Below are positions 1 through 10,660 of a DNA stretch of 64,000 bases, in pieces. Each line of letters starts with the position of its first letter. The stretch's first letter is position 1. The translations under genes and the position numbers were made by a program. The stretch comes from Neckera pumila (lineage: Eukaryota > Streptophyta > Bryopsida > Hypnales > Neckeraceae): positions 15,669,660 to 15,733,659 of the forward strand of contig OZ018414.1 in the NCBI GenBank assembly GCA_963969595.1. The letters are read 5' to 3'. Under the pieces are notes generated by a model. That model was not told the origin of the DNA. It did no database searches and saw only the letters and a list, made by a program, of their open reading frames with translations.

Positions 1-430
1 TTACAATTTTAATGTAATTCTTGGATCATTGCATTCTTACCTCAATTTTAATCATGCATACCAAATTTGACTTCAAAAAAGCAAAATTTTATTTTGGGTG
101 AATTTTTAAAGTCAATTTTTATGGTTTTACATAATACTTTGTTGAAAACAATTCATGATGAATTTTTTACCTTTGATTGCAAAGATATTTAGGGAGTATC
201 TATATGCACATTTTACCTTCAATAAGCATCTCCAAAAAAGTTTCATAGATCCCTCTATAAAAAAATCAGTATTAGAGTGGCAATGTTTTAATTTTGGAAA
301 ATAGATCTTTTTTATTGTAATTAGATTTTTCTATTTATCTATCACACTCTAACTAATTTTTTACATTTGAGCATGCTGGTACAACTGCCTTGCCAAAGTC
401 TAATTACAATAAAAAGATTTTTTAAGACAA
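1..430. repeat. Diverged copy of the 2.8-3.7 kb foldback family, cut by the window start
   Basis: From about base 90 the sequence follows, with many substitutions, the same order of motifs as the arms of the foldback element at 2820-3708: a 'ttttatggttttacat' block, a 'gatgaattttt' block, 'cttcaataagcatctcc', then 'aaaaaagtttca'. It then goes into a 'taattagatttt' segment and its reverse near 400. No coding potential is seen. The outer end lies outside the window, so the element type is inferred only from the better copy. Confidence 0.45.
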
Positions 431-496
431 GGAGATGATTGCTTGGTTGTCAAACTACAAACAGATAGTGAAAAATCACACCTCCATACAAAATCA

Positions 497-781
497 CATT
501 AGAAGAGATTTGAGGCCTCTAAGAGACTGCGAGTTATCTTGCGTTCCCAGACTACAGAATGCAGAAAGCTATTAATTGATGTGGTCGAGAGAGTGCCATG
601 TCATTTTTGAAAAAAAAAAAAAAAAAAAAAATGGCCTAAAATGATATTTGGGAGAGAATTTTTTTTTATTTTTTTTTGAAAAAAAAAAAATCTAACAGCC
701 CATACCGGCTGTTCACATATCTGGCTAGATTGGAGAACATGCCTAAAACGGCCCTCCAATGCCCTCAAATCTTTCCTAATG
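497..781 (+). mobile_element. MITE with CATTAGAAGAGATTTGAGG terminus, copy 1
   Basis: The element starts with CATTAGAAGAGATTTGAGG and ends with the near-complement (cctcaaatctttcctaatg). Between them are a 'gagagagtgcca' block and long A and T runs, then 'cccataccggctgttca'. The element at 38354-38701 has the same order of blocks, and 963-1247 is the same element in reverse orientation. It has no ORF. I found no clear target duplication, so the superfamily is open. Confidence 0.6.
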
Positions 782-962
782 CAAATACCCTAAATTCTAG
801 CTATGGAGTTTGGCCTCTACTTTGCTACAATGAACTTTTTTGTATAGTCAATGAAGGAGAGAGAGAGTGGATAGGTTGGAATAGAAGAAGGATTGAAACA
901 CCCACCTAATGTCTCATGTAAACCCCCAAGATGATACACTCCAAGCCAAAATTGGAAGCACT

Positions 963-1247
963 CATTAGAAGAGATTTGAGGGCGTTAGAGGGCCATTTTA
1001 GGCTTGTTCCCCAATTTGGCTAGATCTATGAACAGCGGGTACGGGCTATCAGAAAAAAAAAATTCAAAAAAAAAAAAATTCTCTCCCAAATATCATTTCA
1101 AGCCCAATCTTTTTTTTTTTTTTTCTTTTTTTTGAAAATGATGTGGCACTCTCTCGACTACATCAGCCAACAACTTTTCTGCTTGGGAACGCTGCGGGAA
1201 CGCTGGATATCTTGCGGGCTCTTGGAGGCCTCAAATCTCTTCTAATG
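963..1247 (-). mobile_element. MITE with CATTAGAAGAGATTTGAGG terminus, copy 2 (inverted)
   Basis: This is a reverse-orientation copy of the 497-781 element, with the same terminal sequences at 963 and 1247 and the same internal landmarks. The two copies are arranged head to head around a 181-base spacer (782-962) that matches neither, so 497-1247 could fold into one long stem. Confidence 0.6.
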
Positions 1248-2199
1248 CTTTGGTGTCTACGGCCAACTATGTTAAAGACACTCGGAACAAGCTCTAACCT
1301 CCTCTCACCGCTTTTGGTGCTCTTAAGTCATCTACAATAGAACTACGTGAACCACTTGACACTTAATAGAATCAATGCCAAAAGTGCGTTATGAAAACCA
1401 CTTTTACTTGGAAGCACACTTCAACACTTCATACTTATTTATTACATTGAGGTCCTCAAACCACCCACACTGAGACAAATTATTTTACATAAATTCTTAT
1501 ACTCTATTTAAATATGTGATTTAAGATCTTGTCCTATGTTTCAAAAAATATGGTTTGCAATTGGTCCAATTAGCAATTTCCAAAGCATATATCAAGAGAG
1601 CGTGATTGGGTTCCTTGAAATTGGTTTGAATGAACCAATCCATTAGTTTATCCTTAAAGACCACCACCCGCGTCTCCAATGAAAATGGCTACCTTCTATT
1701 TTCCAATGGTTTTATTTTGCATTTCTTAAACTTTTCTCCCTAATTAATTGTTAATCTTTGATTCCAAAAATGAATTCAAAATTAGAACCTATAATAAACA
1801 TTCAAGTAAGGTAGGAGGTTCTAAAAGCACACAAGCTCTAAAATTGCCAACCTCCTCAAATGTACACTACTTGTACATGTTACTTTTTTTTAGCCTTCAA
1901 CAATGTACAAACATTGTGCATTTCATGAGATAGGCAATTTTAGAGCCCTACACCATTTGAACTTCAAAATTTCATAACTAATTCCAAATAATGCCAAAAA
2001 ACAAAAAACAAAAAAATATAACAACTTGGGTTAGATGCCAATTCCACTTGCCTTTCGAAGAAATTATAACAAGAAAATTATTTTCAAGATGTTTCACCTC
2101 CCCAAAATTCAGTTTCAGCTGTTAAATGAGTGATTTATAGACCTCCTACCTTAATTTCCATATATTTGACCAAGGGCTTGTGCGCCTGGATTAGGTCTC

Positions 2200-2690
2200 C
2201 CTGCCGATCCCTCAAAGTACAGACTACAGAAGTAGGGCAGGTGTCAAAACTGTACAGACTACAGACGGTAAAATGCCACTGTAGAGTGTTCCAGTGAAGA
2301 TGCATTACTGTAGCAAAGTGGTTCCGGTCACGGACTTTGAAGCTGAGAGAGAGACTCTTGCGTGTTGGCTCTGGGTCAGGTCCATGAGACCAAATAATTT
2401 GACACCGAATATCCAATTGAAGAGCGGTGAGATAACTTCCAAAGTGTCCCAATTGCGACGTTGATGATTTTGGTATCTGGATCCCACGATTTACGGTCAG
2501 CATTGGGGTCCAAAATGTCACACCCAACAAAAGGTTCGTCATGCCATTAACTTACGTGGGTACACTTTCAGCTGACTGACAATGAAGCAAAATCTCATCG
2601 CTTGTGTGAAGGTCTTCCCATTTTGAGGCTGCATAGATTGACTGAGTTACCTTGAAGCAAATTACCTTACGAATTTTCTTCGACAGTTCT
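2200..2690 (-). repeat. Segmental duplication, copy A (GC-richer, gene-edge-like)
   Basis: On the minus strand this segment is closely similar to 3709-4175: 'accgtaaatcgtgggatcc', 'aacgtcgcaattggg', 'tcaattggatattcggtgtc', 'ggtctcatggac' and 'agccaacacgca' occur in the same order. It is GC-richer than its surroundings and has short open frames, but no frame stays open in both copies and no protein is recognised. It may be a captured or duplicated gene edge (promoter or UTR). Confidence 0.5.
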
Positions 2691-2819
2691 ACTGTACAGT
2701 AGGAGGGAGTACATGGAGTCCTGATCGACCCGTTGTTGTTAACTAAGAGTAGTCAAATGTAAAAGTATGTGTGTAATTGTAGAAACTCATCTACTTAATT
2801 GAATAAGTTACATTTCGAA

Positions 2820-3708
2820 CTGTACACCCCCCCTACAAGAAAGGTTGACGCCCCCCTTTTGCACCCTTCAGCTTTTTTTTTACATTACTTTGAACATAAT
2901 TGACATTTCTTGTTTTCGTCGATCAACATTTGTGCCTAACCCAATCTCCCTCAAGTATACCAAACTTTCAATTTCAAAAAAACAAAACTCTATTTTTGGT
3001 GATTTTTTAAAAAAAATTTCACGGTTTTACATGAAAATTCATAGAAAGATATTAACAATGAATTTTTTTTAATTTAATTGTGGAGATACATAGGAAACAT
3101 CCAAACGCACATCTTTCCTTCAACAAGCATCTCCAAAAAAGTTTCACAACTATGGTGGCAGAAGTTACAGTGGAGGTGTGAATAGTGCCCAACATTTTGA
3201 AAATTCATATCTCTTTATTATAATTAGATTTTGATAAAGTAGTTGTACCATCATTCTCAAATGTGTAAAATTAGTTACAATGTGAAGGAAAAAAAACAAA
3301 ATCTAATTATAGTAAGAAGATATGAATTTTCAAAATTTTGGGCACTATTCACACCTCCACTGTAACTTTTGCCACAATAATTGTGAAACTTTTTTGGAGA
3401 TGCTTGTTGAAGGAAAGATGTGCGTTTGGATGTTTCCTACGTATCTCCACAATTAAATTAAAAAAATTCATCGTGAATATTTTTCTATGAATTTTCATGT
3501 AAAACCGTGAAAAAAAATTAAAAAAATTCACCAAAAATAGAGTTTGGGTTTTTTGAAATTGAAAATTTGATATACTTGAGGGAGATTGGGTTAGACACAA
3601 ATGTTGATTGACGAAAACAAAGAAATGTCAATTATGTTCAAAGTAATGTCAAAAAAGCTGTAGGGTGCAAAAGGGGGGCGTCAACCTTTCTTGTAGGGGG
3701 GTGTACAG
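2820..3708. mobile_element. Large foldback element, 889 bp, arms ~410 bp
   Basis: The left arm (2820-3230) and right arm (3300-3708) are near-perfect reverse complements, starting CTGTACACCCCCC and ending in its complement, followed by a CTACAAGAAAGG block. The loop is about 70 bp. The short ORFs on both strands are mirror images of each other, so they are not genes. The flanks (ctgta / tacag) are palindromic, so the exact end and target duplication are ambiguous (a TA duplication is possible). Confidence 0.7.
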
Positions 3709-4175
3709 TACAGACTACAGACTGCTCGAAAAGACTGCTCGAAATGTCAATGTGGAGTGTTCCAGCGACGATCGATGCCCGAACTTTGAAGCGGAGAGAG
3801 ACTCCTGCGTGTTGGCTCCAGGTCTGTCCATGAGACCAATCTGAAGGACACCGAATATCCAATTGAAGACCGGCCAGATATCTTAACTTTCAAAGTGCCC
3901 CAATTGCGACGTTGGTGATTTGGGTATCTGGATCCCACGATTTACGGTCCGCAGTGGGGTCCAAAATGTCACACGCGGCATCGATATCAATAAGATTCCT
4001 CTGAATATTGTTATTGCGTCGGTACACCTTTCAACCGACTGACAATGAATTGAAGCAAACTCTCATCTCTTGCTTGCGGAAATTGAGGTCTTTGGTGACG
4101 GATGGCCCATCGTGAGCTTGGCCGCCGGCAGAGATTGACTCAAGCTAATTAACCTCCTTTAGCCTGTTATGCCCA
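3709..4175 (-). repeat. Segmental duplication, copy B
   Basis: Paralogue of 2200-2690, separated from it by the foldback element at 2820-3708. Landmarks are in the same order and spacing, including 'actgacaatgaa' and 'agattgactca' near the outer end. No intact common reading frame is seen. Confidence 0.5.
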
Positions 4176-4743
4176 GAAATGGCCTACGATGACCTGTATT
4201 CTTTGAATTGGGAGGCCTGGCTTGTGTTTCCTGAAAATGCGCGCAACAACAAGAGTGGTCAGTGGTGGGGGCAAAGTCAGGGAGAATATTTAGGAATTCT
4301 TTTTTACAAAAAAAATTTGGAAGTATGTAGATTCCCCACCTGCAAGAGAATGGTCATTTTTGGTGTATTTGAGGGATAAGTTATAAGGTAATTACACCTT
4401 AAATTGCACAGTTAAGCAATTCAGCATAATTCAGCATGGTTTTCACTATTATATTGAAAAAAAATATGTGGGGTCCTATTGGTAGTCAGAATGGGATTCT
4501 AAATTCTCTTAGAATGCAATTTTTGGTCTTGCGTGCATAAATTATGAATTTTCAAAGTGCTGAAAATAGGTATATCTAAAAGCAATCATAGAGTCATATG
4601 AATAGTGGGAGTACATTTTAGGCAAGAATATCCAGTGTGTGATTTTAGGAAGCTTGCAATTTTAGGTTTAGTTACTTTACATCCAGAAAGAGGGATAGTA
4701 GAAGTGCTCATTTTCCGTTCAAATGTTCAAAAAATTGAGCACA

Positions 4744-5103
4744 AATTAGAAGAAATTTCAGGTCTCCGGAGGGCTGCTCCACAACCTCCCGAGGTACCCT
4801 GAAATTTGTTTGTTTTTTTGCTGAAAAACTCGTTTTTTTCCTATTTCTACCCTACTGAAATTGCAGCAGCAGTGGCGTAGGAACCAAAAATTCCAAATAA
4901 AAAATTATTAAATTTTTTTTAATAATAATAATAACAATAATCTTAAAAAATTTATTAAAAAATAAAAAATAAATAAAAAATAAAAAATCGCGAAAGCTGA
5001 TTGCTTCGGGGAGCAGTCAACTTAGTGTGACAGACCAAGCTTTTAATAGCTTGATTTGTCACATTCTAGCAGCCCTCCGGAGGGTTCAGTTGTTTTCTAA
5101 TGA
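4744..5103. mobile_element. MITE-like element with TTAGAAGAAATTTCAG / CTCCGGAGGGCTGCT ends
   Basis: The left part (attagaagaaatttcaggtc, then tccggagggctgct) is the imperfect reverse complement of the right part (agcagccctccgga, then ttctaatg). The middle is A/T-rich with runs of 'aataaaaaat'. The ends resemble those of the MITE at 39005-39312. No ORF and no clear target duplication. Confidence 0.45.
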
Positions 5104-5380
5104 ATGGACGATTTTCGGAAGGTATGTGCCCTGGGTAGTTGAACTTAAAGCTTGAATGTCCACATATTTCTATAATCTTTGTATACAAGATTTTTTTTTT
5201 CATACAGTCCCTTTGTGAAAAAATTGTGAAAAATACAAAACAAGGGTACATTCCTCGACAATCTCACAAAAAAATTTGAGATGAAAAAACAATTTTTTCT
5301 TTGTGCTAATGGCTTTTGTACTCAAAAGTTGCAACAATATCTGCACCGTATGCTCAATGCTAACATACTCTAGGGGTTAA

Positions 5381-6326
5381 CCCCTAGAGTTCCATAACTG
5401 TATTTTCACCAAAAACTCTCAAAATTGCCATTTTCAGTATAAGTACCAAGTTTTTGAAAAAAATACTTTTTTGACATATAACCATAGTATCTTGTAGTAC
5501 AGTAGTTTGAAAACACTTAGTAAAAATTTCAGAAATTTCCACCTTGTGTATAGCAAGATATAAGCATTCAAAGTCATTGAAATCATTTTTTTGGCCCTGA
5601 AAAAAACAGGGCAGCTGCACTTCACAAGCTCACTTTTGTATGCAAAAATGTCCAAAATGATAGTGCTTCTTTGGATTCTTTTTTCTAGACAAGTTGACTA
5701 CATGCTTAAAAAATTTTAGATCATTTGGAGTTGCAGACTATAAAGGCAAAAAATCATAAGTAGAAAAAAATAGAGAAAGAGAATTAGTCAAAATAGAAAA
5801 TTATTAAGAATTTAATTATGGAATTGACAAATGCCAATCCCAATGGCTGCAATGTTGTAAATTATGAACAATCTGCATTCTATGATTTCATTTTTTTCAA
5901 AAAATATTGAAAATTGAATAAGATAAAGGACTTCAAAGTTTACTTTAGAGTAGAGAATCCATAACTGCCTGAAAACTAAAAATCTTCATAACTTTTGACT
6001 CATTGATCAAAATGGAATGATTCAAAGCTTTCCATGTATATATAAATCTTATAACCAATTTCAAACTTTTATTTTGAAAAAAGCAATTTTTTCATATCTA
6101 CTTGGACTGTCAAGTTGAGAATCAAACTACATATTAGGCCATAATTTTTGACTCATATTTGCAATGTCATAAAATTTAGTGCATATAAAAGATATTCCTT
6201 GTATCAAAATTTCTATATCACCTTCTATCAAAATTTCAGTCTAAAATTTGCAAATATCTAGTCATACAAACTGTACTTGCCCAAAATTTCTATATTGATA
6301 AAAATAGGAAGCTGGTCCTTTAAGAG
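5381..6326 (+). mobile_element. TTAA-flanked non-autonomous element, copy 1
   Basis: Begins CCCCTAGAG just after TTAA (5377-5380) and ends just before TTAA (6327-6330). Its 946 bp follow the 9179-10130 copy block by block: 'ttttcaccaaaaac', 'actgccat', 'gcagctgc-cttcacaag', 'aaaatgtccaaaatg', 'tttggattc'. Immediately left of the TTAA is a mirror CTCTAGGGG, so another copy's end appears to abut the same site. There is no ORF of note. Confidence 0.6.
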
Positions 6327-6402
6327 TTAAGCTTACCTTGGGATTTTCCTTCTACGAAAGAGTATTGATGGAGTCCATTGTTGTTAAACTAAGAGTTATT
6401 AA

Positions 6403-7351
6403 CCCCTAAAGGGCCAAGGCCTTTTTTTGCCAAAAACACCCAAAACTGCCATTTTATTGCAATGAGTAAAAAAATTTAAAAATATTTTTTTTGCACATGT
6501 AACAGTAGGATCTTACACCTAACTAGTATGAAAATGTGTGGAAAAAATTTAAAAAATTTTGACCGCACAAATTGCAAGATATTTGCTTTTAAAGTGAAAA
6601 AGACAAGATTTTCAGCACATTGCGAGACTAGATTTTGACTTTGAACATTTTAAACTTAAATGTTTTGCACTATAGAATTTTGAGCTTTAAATCTTTTTAG
6701 TGTATAATTGAGTTGAGAGTTTAGGGGGAAAAAAATCCAAAATTCCCTCAATAATAAAACAATATATTTGCAAATACCCCTGTAGCACAAAATCTCAAAA
6801 TCTTAATTTTCATTATTTAAAAAATTATTAAATAGAAGTAGATATGAGATTGAAGGAAAACCTAAAATATTAATATCTTTTAAATAGAATTAAAAAGAAC
6901 TAATTCTGATGGTGAAATTGTTTTAGCAAAAAAACAAAACCTTGTGGAACTTTTTTTTTGGAAAATTGTAAAAATTGCATTCAGAATTGGATCCTACAAT
7001 TTTTTTTCCAAAGAGATGCTCTAAGTGCTCAAAAAACAAGATTGTCCATAACTTTCTCATAAAATCCAAATGAAATGAATCCAAGCTGTTCAAATAGAAA
7101 AAAATATAATCTATTAGGAAAAAAATTAAAAAAAAAAAAAAAAATATTATTAATTGCCTTCTGAAGGTTGTTTTGAGCTTATTTGGGCATACTTTTTTCC
7201 CGGGCACTAATTGAAAAAAAATAATATTCCTACAAAGATTAGCAGTTTTCTATCTTAAAATGAGTTTTGGAAAATCAAGACAAAAATTCAGCCCGTAGGT
7301 ACCTACCCCAAATCCCCTTTGTTCCCCGAAGGAACAATGGGCTTTTACTGG
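6403..7351 (+). mobile_element. TTAA-flanked non-autonomous element, copy 2 (diverged)
   Basis: Starts CCCCTAAAGGG after TTAA (6399-6402) and ends before TTAA (7352-7355), 949 bp. Its flanks (ttgttaaactaagagtta / atgtaaaaatatgtg) match an uninterrupted sequence at about 2735-2775 (ttgttaactaagagtagtca, then aatgtaaaagtatgtg), which serves as a paralogous empty site. The right terminus is degraded. The interior is a diverged subfamily also seen near 57.2-58.2 kb. Confidence 0.6.
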
Positions 7352-8466
7352 TTAAATGTAAAAATATGTGTTATTGTAGACAGTCATCTATTTATAGTAG
7401 AACCACCCATAGTTGACCACTTAAGCAGTTCTGCACATGTTTAGAAGCAATATAAGGCAATGTAAATTTATTGCCATGCAGAAAGATAGAAATCACAGGG
7501 ATTGAAAATTTTTTAGTAATTTTACACCTGAAAATTAAAAGCCATATCCAATATACAGAGCCTTCAAATTTTGATCATTCAAGAACTACTATGGAGCCAT
7601 AATCAACCATCCATTCCTAACCAAGAACTACAAAGGAGCCAACTACTATTATCATAATTGCATACATTCCAAACAAAGGGAGAGGAGTTTGTCTATAAGC
7701 TAGTCTAAGAAAAGCTACTTTATTTTTCATGAAGGTTGTGGAACTCCATTCCAATGTATTTAAAGTATGGTATTCAAATAACAAAATAGTTTTGTCCTGG
7801 AGTTGTGTTTATGTGAAGGATCTCAATTGTGATAAGGTAGCCAACCCATTTTTTATCATCCCCCTATTTCTAATCTATAGGCTATTATTTTCTATGAATT
7901 TGTGGCTTAATTTACTAAAGCAGCTATGGCGCATTATGATTGGCTACCAAACAATCAATCTTGCAACCAATCCATAGTCGATTGTGCAATAAACCTATCG
8001 TCAAAAATAGAAAGGTCTATACCTCTATTATAAGTTAAAGAGAATCTTCTACTAAAAAATTCATAATAATTACATTTTGTGTAATAAAATTTTGAAAAAA
8101 TATGCAATCCTTCCAAATTCTATTTTTGTACAAAAGAAAAATTCTGCATTCAAAAAACCTACGCTCCAAATATGCGTAATTGCTTAAGTGGTTGGAAATT
8201 GGCCGGCTACCTTAAATAACTTTGAGAAAAGTGCACCTTATCCCAATCGGAAAAAAAGGACGTCCATTTGGAGGCTATTTGATGGGCTTTAAAACCCTGT
8301 GTACAGTCAGATACAATAAACTTACAATCGGCTTATTTGAAGCATTCAAATATTTTGGCATAGCATAGAGAAAGAATTGAAATTTTTCATCTTGCATAAT
8401 TATCACCAATCTTCACGCAATCCCAATTAAAAATTAATTAATTTTTCAAAATTAAGAAAAAAAATT

Positions 8467-10215
8467 TGTTGCATACTTTGTCACCTTCAAAACCTCTCTC
8501 GGCCCCGCAAGACACTTTGGAGTGTATGAAGCATGGAAATATCTCAAACATTATTTTTCAAAAAAAAAAAAAATTAATTAATTTTCTTAAATTTTTTTTC
8601 AAAATTTGTTGCATACTTTGTCACCTCAAAACCTCTCTCGGGGCCAAGAGACACTTTGGAGTGTTTGAAGCATGGAAATCTCAAACATTATTTTAAAAAA
8701 AAACCAAAAAGAACTTAATTTTAATTTAATTTAATTTAATTTCTTTTCATACCTAGTCACCCTAAAAACCTCTCTTGGCCCCGAGAGACACTTTGGAGTG
8801 TACAAAGCATAGAAATATCTCAAACAATATTGTTTGAAAAAAAAAAAAAAAAAAAAAAATGATTTTTTTTTCAAAGTTTGTTGCATACTTTGTCACCTTC
8901 AAAACCTCTCTCGGCCCCGAGAGACACTTTAGAGCATTCGAAGCATGGAAATCTCAAACATCATTTTTCAAAAAACAGAATTTTTTTTTGTTTTTTTGTT
9001 TTTAATTTTTTTATATTTTCATACTTGATCACCCTAAAAACTTGTCTCGGACCCGAGAAACACTTTGGAGTGTCCGAAGCATGGAAAGATCTCAAATATG
9101 ATTTTAAAAGAAAACAAAAACAAAAAACAATCATTTTTAATTTTTTTTGTTTTTTTGTTTCATACTTGGTCACTTTAACCCCTAAAGGTTTTTGACTATG
9201 TTTTCACCAAAAACGCTCCAAAACTGCCATTTCTAATACAAGTGCCAAATTTTAGAAAAAAAGCATTTTTGGGACACATGTAACCATAGGATTCTGTAGT
9301 AAACTTGTTGAAGAAGATGTAGAAAAATTTTTAGAATTTTTCACCATGTGGATTGCAAGATAATAGCGTTTGAATTGACAAAAATCCTTTTTTTGTCCCT
9401 GCGAAAAGACGGGCAGCTGCCCTTCACAAGGTCAAATTTGTATGAAAAAATGTCCAAAATGGTGGTTACTCTTTGGATTCATTTTCCTAAACAAGTTGGA
9501 TACATGCTTGAAAAAATTTAGATCATTTAGAATTGTACAATATATAGGAAAAAAATAGTAAGTAGGAAGAGGTAGAAAATGATTTAAAACATTGAATTGT
9601 TAAGAATTTATTTATGGAATTGAAAAATGCCAATTCCAACGGTTATAATGTTGTAATAAACAATCTACATCCAATGTTTTTATTTTTTTTCAAAAATATT
9701 GAAAATTCAGTGAAATAAAGGACTTCAAAGTTTATTTTAGAGTTGAAATTCCATATCTACCCTCAAACTAAGAATCCTCATAACAATTGACTCACAGATC
9801 CAAATGGAATAATTCAAAGCATCCCACCTACATATAAATCTAAAGAACCAATTTCAAATTTTTATTTTTAAAAAAAGCGATTTTTAAAGAAGTTTTTTTG
9901 CTGCCCAGGCTGCCCGCCGAGCAATGAAAATGACATATCATGCAATAACTTTTTATTCATGTAGTCAAAAGTTATGAAAATTGTTGGGCCTTAAAGCTAC
10001 TCCTTGGGAAAATGTTGTATGAAAATTTGAAAGAAAAAGAATAAAAACTCCACTCATAGTGAGCTGCCCCAAAATGCTATGTTCTCAAAAAAGCTACATT
10101 CTCAAAAAAGCATGTTCAGGGCTTTAGGGGTTAAAAACCTCTCTTGGGCCCAAGAGATACTTTGAAGTGTCCAAAGCATGGAAACATCTCAAATATTACT
10201 TTTCAAAAAAAAAAT
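8467..10215 (+). repeat. Tandem array of ~140-bp units, interrupted by a TTAA element
   Basis: Units begin near 8467, 8605, 8745, 8878 and 9014. Each carries a 'catactttgtcacc' block, a core CTCTCGGCCCCGAGAG dyad, 'cactttggagtgt', 'gaagcatggaaat' and an A/T-rich tail of variable length. A further unit, begun at about 9150, is split by the element at 9179-10130 and resumes at 10131. Short ORFs read through unit boundaries but share no conserved frame, so they are not genes. Confidence 0.75.
9179..10130 (+). mobile_element. TTAA-flanked non-autonomous element, copy 3 (best copy)
   Basis: 952 bp with 9-bp terminal inverted repeats (CCCCTAAAG / CTTTAGGGG) between TTAA at 9175-9178 and TTAA at 10131-10134. 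It splits one unit of the ~140-bp tandem array. Removing the element and one TTAA rebuilds 'ggtcactttaaaaacctctc', which is what neighbouring units show at that position (gtcaccctaaaaacctctc). The TTAA target and CCC-starting ends resemble piggyBac-type non-autonomous elements. No transposase is encoded, so the superfamily is inferred. Confidence 0.75.
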
Positions 10216-10469
10216 ATATGTATATATATATATATTTTTAATTTTTAAGTTTCATAAGGTCCTCCTTTGGAAGGATGGTTTTTACTATGAGTTAAAAAAA
10301 AATTATCCCTAAACCTTTAAGAGCAGGTTGCTGCTTCATAGTAGGTATAGTTGCAAGACCATAGATTTTTTGCAAATCTAGGATATTTTGTAAAGTGAGC
10401 TCTTTATACAAGTTTGCCATCCTAAATCCTAAGCCAACTTCTAGTGCCTATTTATTAGATCCTTGCGTT

Positions 10470-10660
10470 CACTACAAGAGAAAGGGGTGTTTTAAGTAGT
10501 GTCCTAGACATCACGTCTTTTAAGTAACGTCTTTTAAGTAAGTTTTTAAATAAATTTTTATTAAAAAGACAATCTTTTTAGTAAAATTTTACTTAAAAGA
10601 CATTACTTAAAAGACGTGATGTCTAGGACACTACTTAAAACACCCCTTTCTCTTGTAGTG
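10470..10660. mobile_element. CACTA-type MITE, 191 bp, near-perfect foldback
   Basis: Starts CACTACAAGAGAAAGGGGTG and ends with its exact complement. About 75 bp of each end pair almost perfectly. The CACTACAAGA terminus is typical of the CACTA (En/Spm) superfamily. Flanking triplets (gtt / cat) do not match, so the target duplication is lost or altered. The element at 62159-62399 and a solo end at 40693-40722 share the terminus. Confidence 0.75.
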
